Below, one piece after another: positions 1 to 8,297 of a stretch of DNA of 64,000 nucleotides. The stretch spans positions 1 to 64,000 of the forward strand of contig JAIPUR010000009.1 in the NCBI GenBank assembly GCA_020055655.1, written 5' to 3'. Every line of letters starts with the position of its first letter. Position 1 is the first letter of the stretch. The position numbers were made by a program, and so were the translations under genes. The notes under the pieces are model-generated. The model saw only the letters and a list, made by a program, of their open reading frames with translations, searched no databases and was not told the DNA's origin. The stretch comes from Methanosarcinaceae archaeon (lineage in GTDB: Archaea; Halobacteriota; Methanosarcinia; Methanosarcinales; Methanosarcinaceae).

Positions 1-372
1 GCAACGGTAGCCTCTCCCAGGGAGACAAAAAGAACGATAAATACCCATAATAAAGGAAGTGATGAATTGAAAATAGATGATGATACTTTGATACTTAAGA
101 CAAATCCGCAATTCTATGATATGGAAGAAAACGGTTTAAAATCAAATACAGTGAGAGTTTTTGACCAATCAGAAAGCAAACTGATTAAAGGCAAGGAGTT
201 TAAGAAAATCAGGATAGTAAACTCTGAATCTGGTCAGTTTTTCGAAAGGGAAATATCAAGCACAGTGCAGTACTTTGCTTATGATACTCAGGTGAGACTA
301 TTCTATAAAGACACTGATTGTGAAGGTCTTTATGATGGTTCTGTCTGGATATTCTCATGGAAGCACACCTAA
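1..372 (+). CDS. ASCH/DUF3850-like small protein, 5' end probably outside the window
   Basis: The reading frame is open from base 1 to the stop at 370-372, so the gene may begin upstream of the window. The first internal candidate start is TTG at 67, preceded by GGAAGTGA at 55-62, which would give 101 residues. The segment FYDMEENGLKSNTVRVFD resembles the start of ASCH/DUF3850 domains (a 'G-K-x-x-E-V-R' type motif), small beta-barrels linked to RNA or modified-base binding. That assignment is by eye only. No neighbour on the left is visible, and the next gene is 640 bases away. Function unknown. Confidence 0.45.
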   Translation, partial: ATVASPRETKRTINTHNKGSDELKIDDDTLILKTNPQFYDMEENGLKSNTVRVFDQSESKLIKGKEFKKIRIVNSESGQFFEREISSTVQYFAYDTQVRLFYKDTDCEGLYDGSVWIFSWKHT

Positions 373-1013
373 ACTGCCAATAAAAGGAAACTGTAATTCT
401 CACTCCACCAAGTAAAGGAAATAGTGATTAATAGTCAGTAATCTTTTTTTTAAGAAATATTTGATCATCTATTTATCAAAGTAATCAAAAGATAGGTGCT
501 CCCAGATAGCTAATTAATACGAGTATGCACAGAGTAACACTTTTGCGATTTCCAACGACATACTACAAAAACTTGATTTCCCTTTTATACAATCTCGGTT
601 TTACTCGCATCTGTTAAAGGTGCGGAAAAATATTTCCTCTTAGTTTCACAAAAAGGAAATCACCAGTTTATTTTCAGTGAGTTATTCCCCAGTTTTTCCA
701 CTGCAACCCATCTATACCGTGGTACTGTAAAAACCACTATTTCCTTTTCTCCAAAAATCACCCGATAGCGATTTCTAAAAAATAACACTGGAATTCTAAA
801 ACTTTACATACCCAGCACTTGCGCCGCTTCGCGGCGCATCTGGCTTTTTTCCTCCATTCCCTTAGGTACACGATTAAGGCGTGTGTGCCACGCTTGACAC
901 ACATACCGATTTTATACCTTGAAATCTCCATTGGAAATACACCGGTTGAAGCCATGCACTAAATCTAAATAATTTCAACTATTGTGTAATATAGCAAAAA
1001 AGGGGTGTCAAAC
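373..1013. other. Gene-poor stretch with GC-rich hairpin
   Basis: I see no convincing coding region here. A 65-codon frame on the minus strand (758-955) has an atypical Arg/Lys/Cys-rich composition and is rejected. Features visible: a T8 run at 444-451, a GC-rich hairpin GCGCCGC-TTC-GCGGCGC at 821-837 that contrasts with the AT-rich surroundings, and a second short inverted repeat GCGTG...CACGC just beyond. It may be a decayed mobile element or an RNA gene; nothing in it is decisive. Confidence 0.4.
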
Positions 1014-1418
1014 ATGAAAATGAGAGTTATAAGTTCCAAAGAAGAGATTGATACAATTAGCAAAAATGAAAAGATGATCCATATTGCATTTAGGCCTTCA
1101 AACACCGATATTCTTGCAGTTATTTCAAAATGTCCATACCTAAAAGCCATCCAAATCCCACCTTCATATAAGCGAACTATTTCAAAGTCAACACAAATGC
1201 TGTTTGAAATGCAGAACATTTCACTCATTGAAGGTGATATCTCGGAACACAGAAAAGATACCAATGAATACTCAGAACTGTCACAAGAGATCTATGACAA
1301 GATAGATCAGTATCTATCAGAAGGATTGACAGAAAAGGAAATAAAAGAGAAGATGTTACTTTTTACAACATTGAGCAATGAACTTCTCGGATTCTTGATC
1401 AAATCCAGAAAACAGTAA
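1014..1418 (+). CDS. DUF1699 family protein
   Basis: A 134-residue protein of the methanogen-restricted DUF1699 family, recognised from the N-terminal pattern (MKMRVISSKEEI), the central HIAFRPSNTDI and the AIQIPPSYKRT segment. Function is unknown. No membrane segment or signal peptide is seen; the C-terminal third is helical and charged with a 'LSEGLTEKEIKEKM' stretch that looks like a small helix-turn-helix. I prefer ATG 1014 to the in-frame GTG at 1005 because AGGGGTG at 1001-1007 makes a ribosome binding site at good distance. It stands alone between intergenic stretches. Confidence 0.8.
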   Translation: MKMRVISSKEEIDTISKNEKMIHIAFRPSNTDILAVISKCPYLKAIQIPPSYKRTISKSTQMLFEMQNISLIEGDISEHRKDTNEYSELSQEIYDKIDQYLSEGLTEKEIKEKMLLFTTLSNELLGFLIKSRKQ

Positions 1419-1482
1419 TTTTTTTCAAGAATACCCTGTGAATATTGCTACTAGATAATTTTTTGATATAACTCTACAAAAT

Positions 1483-1740
1483 ATGAAGGAATCGATCATG
1501 AAACTTAAACTATTCACAATCCTACTTTTAATCATATTGACAAGCGGCTGTGTAATAGATAGCAGTTCATCATGTGCTGAAGATCCCGTTATACAAGACA
1601 TGGAATCTGAGCACAATGGATCCGATTACGAAACTGAAGAACCCGAATACATAGAACCAGATACCAGCTCACCAACTGCTGAAAATTCAGTCGTCGAAGA
1701 AATGGAATCTGAGCACAATAATTCCTCTGCCCTACATTGA
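1483..1740 (+). CDS. Small putative lipoprotein, possibly truncated
   Basis: An 85-residue exported protein. Residues 7-22 form a hydrophobic signal peptide ending in a lipobox (LTSGC, Cys23), so the mature protein would be a membrane-anchored lipoprotein. The rest is acidic, low-complexity sequence rich in Glu, Ser, Asp and Asn. An 'MESEHN' unit occurs twice, and the DNA is directly repeated (ATGGAATCTGAGCACAAT near 1600 and 1702). A second ATG at 1498 is an alternative start. Coding-like sequence continues after the stop in other frames, so the gene may be frameshifted (see the 1741-1949 entry). Function unknown. Confidence 0.55.
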   Translation: MKESIMKLKLFTILLLIILTSGCVIDSSSSCAEDPVIQDMESEHNGSDYETEEPEYIEPDTSSPTAENSVVEEMESEHNNSSALH

Positions 1741-1949
1741 TCCACAAGAAAGCTTCAGAATTACCCTTCCCAGGATGCAGGTCCATCCATGAAGCCAGAT
1801 ATGTTGAACTAAAAATAACTTTCCGCAAAACTTTCCGCAAAAAGAACAGAGCGGAACTTATAAAACAGGTCTTTATTCTCCTGAATATAAACAGCATTCT
1901 TTATCCGTTTCTCTATGGAAACCAGATTTTTCTCATACTCATAAATTGA
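1741..1949 (+). pseudogene. Possible out-of-frame remainder of the lipoprotein gene
   Basis: Immediately after the 1483-1740 stop, a second frame reads PYIDPQESFRITLPRMQVHP and stops, and a third frame then reads ELKITFRKTFRKKNRAELIK into a hydrophobic tail ending at 1949. Together these look like one protein interrupted by two frameshifts. A 12-base tandem repeat (ACTTTCCGCAAA twice, about 1820-1843) lies inside. Alternatively the fragments are chance open frames; no homologue is recognised, so this is tentative. Confidence 0.3.
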
Positions 1950-2037
1950 TGACATAAAAGAGTCACTTCGCAAGTATTCTTTAAATTGAACTGCCAGGCG
2001 AAGTGAAAGTGTTACAGCACTAAACTGTGAAAATTAC

Positions 2038-2108
2038 GTCCCGACCGAGAATTGAACTCGGGTCTAAGGCTCCGCAGGCCTCAAGGATATCCTCTACCCT
2101 ACCGGGAC
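2038..2108 (-). tRNA. tRNA-Arg (anticodon GCG)
   Basis: The reverse complement folds into a complete cloverleaf. Acceptor GTCCCGG pairs with TCGGGAC; the D arm is GGGT/ATCC; the anticodon stem GAGGC/GCCTT encloses loop CTGCGGA with anticodon GCG (2073-2075); the T arm CCGAG-TTCAATT-CTCGG is canonical. CCA is not encoded. GCG would read CGC/CGU arginine codons. The gene stands alone, 121 bases before the divergent YchF-like GTPase. Confidence 0.9.
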
Positions 2109-2229
2109 ACTGAGTTCGTTTCCTAATGTACTCTTCCGATATAAAGATTATTGGTAGAACATTACATATGGGTCTTTTGTGGAGATGGCATCGATAAAAG
2201 TTAAATCCTGCAAAAAGGATTAGTAAACC

Positions 2230-3411
2230 ATGTCAATGACCATAGGACTTGCAGGAAAACCAAATGCAGGAAAGTCCACATTCTTCAAGGCCGCCACCAT
2301 GGCGGATGTGGATATCGCAAATTATCCATTTACCACCATTAACGCTAACAAAGGTGTCAGTTATGTGCGCTCCGAGTGCCCATGTCTGGAAAAGGAAAAA
2401 CGTTGCGGGCAATGTGTAGAAGGCATCCGTTACATACCCATCGAGCTGATCGACGTTGCGGGACTGGTACCCGATGCCCACATGGGACGTGGACTTGGTA
2501 ACACCTTCCTTGACGAACTCAGGCAGGCGCAGGCCATCATTCACGTTATCGATGCCTCTGGAGGAACAGATATCGAAGGCAACCCCGTGGACCTAGGCAA
2601 CCATGATCCACTTGATGATATTGATTTCCTCAACCGTGAACTCACCATGTGGATGTTCAGCATCCTCAAACGAAGCTGGACAAAGCTGGCACGCAAAATC
2701 CAGGCAGAAGGACTCAGCCTCGAAGCCATCATTGCCGACCAGCTTGCCGGAGCAGGTGTCGATGAATATCATGTCATCTGTGCCCTTACAGACTGCAAAC
2801 TTGACAAAAATCACATCAAATGGGAAGATGAAGATCTTGTAATTCTTTGTGACATGATCCGCACCATCAGCAAACCCATGATAATAGCAGCCAATAAAAT
2901 GGATGTAGCACCTGACAAATACGTAAGTGGACTGATGGATCTCGATCAGATGGTAGTACCCACAAGTGCAGCAGCAGAACTTGCACTCAGATCTGCATCA
3001 AAGGGAGGAGCCATCAAATATGATCCAGGAGACGATGACTTTGCCATCACCTCGGAAGAACTTTCAGCCGCTCAGATAAAAGGTCTTGAGAACGTACGCA
3101 GCCTTATCCAGAAAACAGGTGGAACCGGAATACAGGAGTGTATCAACAAAGCGGTATTTGAAGTGCTTGACCTGATAATCGTTTATCCTGTGGAGGATGA
3201 AGCCAAATGGACCGATAAGAACGACAGAATGCTTCCGGATGCATTCCTCATGAAGAAAGGCTCAACAGCACACGACCTTGCATATAAGGTGCACTCCGAT
3301 ATTGGTGACAGCTTCCTCTATGCAGTCAACGCAAAAACAAAGATGAGACTTGGGGAAAAACACGAGCTAGAAAATGGAGATGTCGTAAAGATAGTATCCA
3401 CCGCGAAATGA
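2230..3411 (+). CDS. YchF-related GTPase with TGS domain
   Basis: A 393-residue Obg-class P-loop NTPase of the archaeal YchF-like type, which associates with ribosomes and translation. G1 is GKPNAGKST (residues 9-17), G3 is DVAG (75-78), and NKMD (222-225) is G4. A C-terminal TGS domain covers about residues 315-393. Between G1 and G3, cysteines 50, 52, 59 and 62 form a CxC...CxxC cluster, probably a zinc site seen in archaeal members. Full length for the family. It is followed 38 bases later by the cis-prenyltransferase homologue; the two may be co-transcribed. Confidence 0.92.
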   Translation: MSMTIGLAGKPNAGKSTFFKAATMADVDIANYPFTTINANKGVSYVRSECPCLEKEKRCGQCVEGIRYIPIELIDVAGLVPDAHMGRGLGNTFLDELRQAQAIIHVIDASGGTDIEGNPVDLGNHDPLDDIDFLNRELTMWMFSILKRSWTKLARKIQAEGLSLEAIIADQLAGAGVDEYHVICALTDCKLDKNHIKWEDEDLVILCDMIRTISKPMIIAANKMDVAPDKYVSGLMDLDQMVVPTSAAAELALRSASKGGAIKYDPGDDDFAITSEELSAAQIKGLENVRSLIQKTGGTGIQECINKAVFEVLDLIIVYPVEDEAKWTDKNDRMLPDAFLMKKGSTAHDLAYKVHSDIGDSFLYAVNAKTKMRLGEKHELENGDVVKIVSTAK

Positions 3412-3449
3412 GATATAGACTATAGTCGAAACATCCTTATCCAATAGAC

Positions 3450-4115
3450 ATGAGTCTTGCAACATCCCTGTATGAAAGCTACCTTCTGGGCCAAATATTA
3501 AAGCAACCGGAAAAAGTACCTAAACATGTATCCCTCGTACTTTCAGAAAGTGATCTGCTCCAGACCAGTGGATTCGTAAAGCTCAGGGAATACATACAGT
3601 GGTGCAAGCAGATGGGTATCGGCATTACAAGCATATACATTGATGTGCTGGATACCGAAGAACAACTGCGCTCGGAAATGATAGAAAAGCTTCTTACAAT
3701 GCTTGACAATATGCTCAAAAAGCTACCCCAGGATGTTGGATTTGAGGTATATACAGGAGAAGGTGAACTTCACAGCAAGAAAGAAAGTAATGGCTTGCTG
3801 GCATACTTTTCTGTAGGATTTGGCGGACGTAAAGAAGTAACAAAAGCAGTGATATCAGTTCTTTCTGATGTTAAAGCCGGAAAAATGGAACCCGAGGATA
3901 TTACAGAAAATGACATCGAATCCCGTCTGAAAGTAAAACATGAACCCGACATATTCATCCGATCAGGTGGAAAACACCTCTCGGATTTCCTGATATGGCA
4001 GGCAGTATACTCAGAACTCTATTTCTCAGATGTGAACTGGTATAAAATGAGAAAGCTGGATATAATTCGAATAATCAGGGATTTCCAGAAAAGACAGAGA
4101 CGCTTTGGTAAATGA
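3450..4115 (+). CDS. Cis-prenyltransferase (UppS-family) homologue lacking the catalytic Asp
   Basis: A 221-residue member of the undecaprenyl diphosphate synthase family, which makes long-chain polyprenyl (dolichyl) diphosphate carriers for glycosylation. The C-terminal substrate-binding motif is intact (RSGG at 171-174 followed by LSDFLIWQAVYSELYF). The N-terminal catalytic motif, normally H-V-A-x-x-M-D-G-N-R-R-W, reads KHVSLVLSESDLL here, so the catalytic Asp position is Ser32 and both Arg are missing. The same pattern marks accessory subunits of heteromeric cis-prenyltransferases (NgBR/Nus1). The likely role is partner of a canonical subunit encoded elsewhere. It lies 38 bases after the GTPase gene. 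Confidence 0.8.
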   Translation: MSLATSLYESYLLGQILKQPEKVPKHVSLVLSESDLLQTSGFVKLREYIQWCKQMGIGITSIYIDVLDTEEQLRSEMIEKLLTMLDNMLKKLPQDVGFEVYTGEGELHSKKESNGLLAYFSVGFGGRKEVTKAVISVLSDVKAGKMEPEDITENDIESRLKVKHEPDIFIRSGGKHLSDFLIWQAVYSELYFSDVNWYKMRKLDIIRIIRDFQKRQRRFGK

Positions 4116-4128
4116 ACATATAGATAGA

Positions 4129-4584
4129 TCATGAATCCAAATCTATCCTTTTCCCCATAACAATAGCATCTTCATCAATGTAATAAGCCTTTACTAATTC
4201 TTTTTCCTGGAAACCATTAGCAATATAGAATTCCTGAGCTGCAAGATTACTCGCCCTCACCTCAAGTGTAACTTCGTCATAACCATAAAAATTCAGAGTT
4301 TCCATACACCATTTAACTAATTTGCTCCCCACATCCTTCCTACGAAAATCCGGGCCCACTGCTATGCTCATAATATGGCCTTTGCCATCGAAATCACCCA
4401 CTATCAGATATCCCTGTATCGTGTCATTTTCCTCATAGACAACGAATCCAGGATCCTCAAGATGGGACTTGAAAAGAAAATCAAGCCATGGCATTGGAAA
4501 TGAGGCATTTTCGATAGCCACAATATCCGGAATGTCCTGTAGTTCTGCCTTACGGATCACAATAAAAATCCTCTGGGCAAACAT
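4129..4584 (-). CDS. rimI: RimI-like GNAT N-terminal acetyltransferase
   Basis: A 151-residue GNAT-fold acetyltransferase of the RimI/Ard1 type, which acetylates protein alpha-amino groups using acetyl-CoA. The N-terminal IRKAELQDI and ASFPMPW segments are typical of the group. The acetyl-CoA loop is RRKDVGS (residues 81-87), and the LEVRASNLAAQEFYIANGF segment (about 107-125) is the conserved C-terminal core. It is convergent with the cis-prenyltransferase gene (13 bases between stops) and divergent from the zinc-ribbon gene; the 43-base gap between the latter holds a TATA-like ATTATATATTT. Confidence 0.85.
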   Translation of the reverse strand: MFAQRIFIVIRKAELQDIPDIVAIENASFPMPWLDFLFKSHLEDPGFVVYEENDTIQGYLIVGDFDGKGHIMSIAVGPDFRRKDVGSKLVKWCMETLNFYGYDEVTLEVRASNLAAQEFYIANGFQEKELVKAYYIDEDAIVMGKRIDLDS

Positions 4585-4627
4585 ACTGATGTAACAATTA
4601 TATATTTGACACCCCTAAATTCCAGCG

Positions 4628-5134
4628 ATGGCCAGATACGGAGTAATAGTTTGTCCGAAATGCAGAGAGCATGCCCAGATCATAGAACTTGCAGCCACAA
4701 AGACCATTCGGTGTCAAAAATGCAGTTCCAAGTTGCCAAAACAAAAACTACGACTTTTTTTCAGTTCAGATGAGCTTGCAGAGGCAATCTCAGTTAGAAC
4801 ACAGATACAGGCAAAACTCCATGATAAGAATGTAGATATGGAGACTGTATTAAATGGGGCTGGCATTAAAAATGCATTCGATGATGCGCAGGAAACTGAA
4901 CTTTCCATGTCCAATTTGGTTGACAACAGGGAGAAGGTCAAACCTAAAAAAAGTCCACGGAAAATCATCCTTGAATTACTGCGCTCAAATTATGGAAGCA
5001 TGGAAATTGATATGCTTAAAGAAAGGGCTGCAGAACATGGAATCGAATACGAAAAATTTGAAACAATGTTGGAAAGGATGTTAGATTCCGGAGAGATATA
5101 TAGTCCGTCTGTCAAGATGGTACAACTTGTGTAA
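4628..5134 (+). CDS. Zinc-ribbon / winged-helix protein (DUF5817-like)
   Basis: A 168-residue protein with an N-terminal zinc ribbon (CPKC at 9-12 and CQKC at 29-32), a middle helical segment starting RLFFSSDELAEAI, and a C-terminal domain (about 95-168, SPRKIILELLRSN...) that looks like a winged helix ending in a beta strand. This arrangement matches the archaeal DUF5817 family, whose role is unknown but which is presumably nucleic-acid binding. The start is ATG 4628, very close to the promoter-like ATTATATATTT, so the transcript may be short-leadered or leaderless. Confidence 0.7.
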   Translation: MARYGVIVCPKCREHAQIIELAATKTIRCQKCSSKLPKQKLRLFFSSDELAEAISVRTQIQAKLHDKNVDMETVLNGAGIKNAFDDAQETELSMSNLVDNREKVKPKKSPRKIILELLRSNYGSMEIDMLKERAAEHGIEYEKFETMLERMLDSGEIYSPSVKMVQLV

Positions 5135-5277
5135 TAATATAAGGTGATCCGGAATATATTCAGGATTCTATACAAAAGATATATTTGAAAAGAGAACTTA
5201 TATGTGATGTCTGAACGATTCGCATTTAATTATTAAAACTATCAATATTATCAAATATCATATTCCCAGGTTAAAAC

Positions 5278-6546
5278 ATGTCCGACACAACACTAGATAT
5301 TGTTGAACTGCTGCTGACAGCCCACATATACAACAAGTACCCGGAATTGGATGTGAATGATCTTCCAAAGAACATTCGTAAGCACTACTGGAGCCGGGAT
5401 CGAAGAACAGTACCAAAGCCGATTAAAACAAAAGTGCCTGATGTTGAAAAACTATTGGAGATCAGTGCTGTGAACAAGCATGTCAGTTCACTTCCTTTTG
5501 TAGATATTGATGAGATGGGATTTCTCATTAGGCTTACTGCTCTGGAAGTCGCTGCAGAGTGGTTCCAGAAAATGGATGAATCCAGAGAAAGGATCTCACA
5601 CAATCCCACCCTTGCATTCCATTATGAAAAGAAAGAGACCGAAGGTGTCGACTACGGGCAGGCAAAGAGCAAAGTCAGGCCTAAAGAAGTGGACAGGGAA
5701 TGGATAGAATCTTTCATTGAAGAAATTGCAAAGGAAGAGGCCGGTGAGGACATGCTCAAGCTCGTTGAGATATGTGCCCCTGAAGATGTTCAGCAAACCA
5801 TCAGTGACCTTATCCTCACAGTTGACCAGGAAGACGAGGTCAAAAAGATAGTAAAAGCCATCCAATACAAGGACTACCTGAAGCACATCGGACTCTACGA
5901 TGTTGGTAAGGTCCTTATGGTAGGTCCACCTGGAACAGGAAAGACATCACTTGCAAAAGCAATGTCAGAGCACCTTTCTATCCCCTTTGTGGAAGTCAGA
6001 TTGTCCATGATAACCGACCAGTATCTTGGTGAGACAGCAAAGAATATCGACCGTGTATTCTCTCTTGCAAAAAGGCTTAGCCCATGTATACTTTTCATAG
6101 ATGAGTTTGATTTTGTAGCCAAGAGCCGATCATCAGATGAACATGCTGCATTGAAAAGAGCAGTAAACACATTGCTCAAAGCCATTGATGGCATCAGTCT
6201 TACAAATGATGGAGTTTTGCTACTGGCAGCAACGAACCACCCGAATATGCTGGATTCCGCTGCATGGAGACGCTTTGATGAGATTATGCAATTTCCACTT
6301 CCTGATGAAAATATGCGCAAGAGGATACTTGATATCGTCACAAAGCAAATCGAAGGTGAATTCAATACAGCTGATATAGCATCCCTTACAAAAGGGTATA
6401 GTGGTTCTGATCTGCGTATGATAGTGAGGGAGGGAATTCTTAGCGCACTTGTACTGGAGCGTATGGAACTTAGCCAAATGGATATGCTAAATGCAGTAAA
6501 CTCATTTGATGAAAGAGAAGACATAAAAACCAACGAATACGAATAA
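5278..6546 (+). CDS. AAA+ ATPase (SpoVK/PAN-like ATPase domain)
   Basis: A 422-residue ATPase with a family-specific N-terminal region (about 1-175) and one AAA+ module. Walker A is GPPGTGKT (216-223), Walker B is ILFIDE (271-276), and a sensor region AATNHPNMLD precedes tandem arginines WRRFDE that serve as the Arg finger. The C-terminal lid continues to about 405. Such single-AAA proteins remodel or unfold protein partners; the substrate here is unknown. The PhnP-like hydrolase gene begins 10 bases downstream, so the two form a unit. Confidence 0.85.
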   Translation: MSDTTLDIVELLLTAHIYNKYPELDVNDLPKNIRKHYWSRDRRTVPKPIKTKVPDVEKLLEISAVNKHVSSLPFVDIDEMGFLIRLTALEVAAEWFQKMDESRERISHNPTLAFHYEKKETEGVDYGQAKSKVRPKEVDREWIESFIEEIAKEEAGEDMLKLVEICAPEDVQQTISDLILTVDQEDEVKKIVKAIQYKDYLKHIGLYDVGKVLMVGPPGTGKTSLAKAMSEHLSIPFVEVRLSMITDQYLGETAKNIDRVFSLAKRLSPCILFIDEFDFVAKSRSSDEHAALKRAVNTLLKAIDGISLTNDGVLLLAATNHPNMLDSAAWRRFDEIMQFPLPDENMRKRILDIVTKQIEGEFNTADIASLTKGYSGSDLRMIVREGILSALVLERMELSQMDMLNAVNSFDEREDIKTNEYE

Positions 6547-6555
6547 ACTAAAGAT

Positions 6556-7296
6556 ATGAAGATCACACTTCTTGGAACAGGAGACGCCCCCGGAACCCCA
6601 GTGATAGGATGCTCCTGTCCCACCTGTCTTGATGCACAAACAGGAACTAAAAGTCGCAGGACAAGATGTGCCATTCTCGTGGAATCTGACAAGGGTACTG
6701 TCCTTGTTGACACTGGACCTGATCTTCGATATCAGATGTTAAAGAACAATATCCGACATGTTGATGGAGTTATATGGACGCATGGCCATTATGACCACTT
6801 TGCAGGCTTTTCTGAATTCCATAGAGTACAGTACAAAGTAGATGTATACGGTCTTGAAGAAACACTTGAATACATACTTGATTACCTGCAATTCTTACAC
6901 CCCATAAAACACGATATTGCACTTAACACTCCTTTTGAACTTATTGGGCTGGAATTCACATTATTTGGAGTGGTTCACCCTCCTGCAAAAAATCCTGTAG
7001 GGGTCATAGTAAGCGATGGGAAGAACAAGGTTGTTATTACAGGTGATTGCCAGAGAAACATGCCAGAGAAAACTATGGAATTAATACAAGATCCAGACCT
7101 GCTTATCACTGATGCCATAGTCCCACCCACAGTTAATGTCAAAAAGCACATGAATACCACAGAGGCAACGGACCTTGCTAAATGTATTGGAGCAAAAGAA
7201 GTGGTATTCATTCATCTTAGCCATTATTTCAAACCTCATGAGGAGGCTATCAAGGAATATCCTCTAAGTTACGATGGAATGGTGTTTGACTTCTAA
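6556..7296 (+). CDS. PhnP-like metallo-beta-lactamase-fold hydrolase
   Basis: A 246-residue MBL-fold phosphodiesterase-type enzyme. HGHYDH (76-81) is the dinuclear metal motif, VDTGPD (51-56) the preceding strand, and TGDCQRN supplies the bridging Asp. An N-terminal Cys cluster CSCPTC (19-24) is the extra zinc site typical of the PhnP subgroup, whose known members cleave cyclic ribose phosphates. There are no phn genes here, so the true substrate is open. It is linked to the AAA+ gene by a 10-base gap, and its stop overlaps the convergent DUF5803 stop by four bases. Confidence 0.82.
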   Translation: MKITLLGTGDAPGTPVIGCSCPTCLDAQTGTKSRRTRCAILVESDKGTVLVDTGPDLRYQMLKNNIRHVDGVIWTHGHYDHFAGFSEFHRVQYKVDVYGLEETLEYILDYLQFLHPIKHDIALNTPFELIGLEFTLFGVVHPPAKNPVGVIVSDGKNKVVITGDCQRNMPEKTMELIQDPDLLITDAIVPPTVNVKKHMNTTEATDLAKCIGAKEVVFIHLSHYFKPHEEAIKEYPLSYDGMVFDF

Positions 7297-8216
7297 TTCT
7301 TACCCTTCTTTTTGGGAGAAATGGACTGGTTTTCAATATCTTCCCGTGCTTTTATCAATTTTCTCTTTTCAGCATAGAATCTGAAGTATACGATAAATGC
7401 AGCAGCACCTAATACCAAAGCTGCAATTCCAAGGCCAAGTGGTGCAGACCTGGAATAATACTTTATGCTGATCAATTGTGGTGCCGGAGTTGCTGAGCCG
7501 TTAGAACCCGAAAGATCCTGAACTGCCTTTAGCAGACCTTTTGGGGCTTCCAGCTTATTGTACCACACAATATTTTCCCGGTCCTGTGAATCAATATATA
7601 CATCATCTGGCTCAGGACTTGCCTTCCCTATGAGGGAGTTACCAGTTGTATAGCCTTCAGGTAGTACAAAACGTACTACAGAAGGAGGAGTTGTCAGATA
7701 CATGTAATCCTGACCCATGGGCCTTTTGACTGTGTACGCCACATAGCCAGTTACAGGCTGCTCGAAATTGATATAAACGTGTTTTTGTCCCCTTATGACA
7801 TCGTCGGATATAGTATAGTTTAGATCTGATACTAGAAGCGACTCTGCCAACTCAGTAAAATATTTTTCTGAAGCATTTGTATTGTTGGCGTAATCACCAA
7901 GCACCACAATGTTGCTCACTGGATCTTCATTGGAGCTACTCAAGTCTTCTAAAGGAATTATATCGATCGTTGATTCATTTTCTGCAATGTGAACAACTTT
8001 GACTATTTCATCTTCTGTAAAATAAAAAGTACTCGTGGGAATCAGTTTCCCATCTTCAAAGCTCTCGGATAAAAATGCCTCAAACTCATATGCACTTGCA
8101 TCTGACATGAGCTTTTCATCATTTACAGGAACAATGTCATCAATACAGCCACCTGCAAAGATAGAAAGTACAATGATACCAAGAATATAAAGCGAGAGTT
8201 TTGCCTGTTTTTCCAT
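7293..8216 (-). CDS. DUF5803-type membrane lipoprotein
   Basis: A 307-residue cell-surface protein. The N-terminus is a signal peptide with lipobox FAGGC (Cys24). A beta-rich extracellular domain follows (about 30-255), containing TGYVAYTVKRPMG and PPSVVRFVLPEGYTTGN. A single transmembrane helix lies at about 262-282, followed by a Lys/Arg-rich cytoplasmic tail. This arrangement fits the archaeal DUF5803 family, function unknown. It is transcribed on the minus strand after the ABC exporter genes, with an 81-base gap. Confidence 0.7.
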   Translation of the reverse strand: MEKQAKLSLYILGIIVLSIFAGGCIDDIVPVNDEKLMSDASAYEFEAFLSESFEDGKLIPTSTFYFTEDEIVKVVHIAENESTIDIIPLEDLSSSNEDPVSNIVVLGDYANNTNASEKYFTELAESLLVSDLNYTISDDVIRGQKHVYINFEQPVTGYVAYTVKRPMGQDYMYLTTPPSVVRFVLPEGYTTGNSLIGKASPEPDDVYIDSQDRENIVWYNKLEAPKGLLKAVQDLSGSNGSATPAPQLISIKYYSRSAPLGLGIAALVLGAAAFIVYFRFYAEKRKLIKAREDIENQSISPKKKGKN

Positions 8217-8297
8217 TAGTACACAAATTGATGATTTATTTTATCAAGCTGTCGCTATTTCAGATATTGACAATAATACCTGCCAAATATTTCCTGT

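Noticed and set aside
758-955. 65-codon minus-strand open frame over the GC-rich hairpin
   Set aside because: Arg/Lys/Cys-rich chance composition, no ribosome binding site, and the frame runs straight through a palindromic hairpin.
1737-1949. 70-codon frame starting with TTG overlapping the lipoprotein stop
   Set aside because: It has no ribosome binding site of its own and is better read as part of a broken gene.
5895-6713. 272-codon minus-strand frame antisense to the AAA+ gene
   Set aside because: It is complementary to a well-supported ATPase and its Ser/Ile-rich content is typical of a shadow frame.
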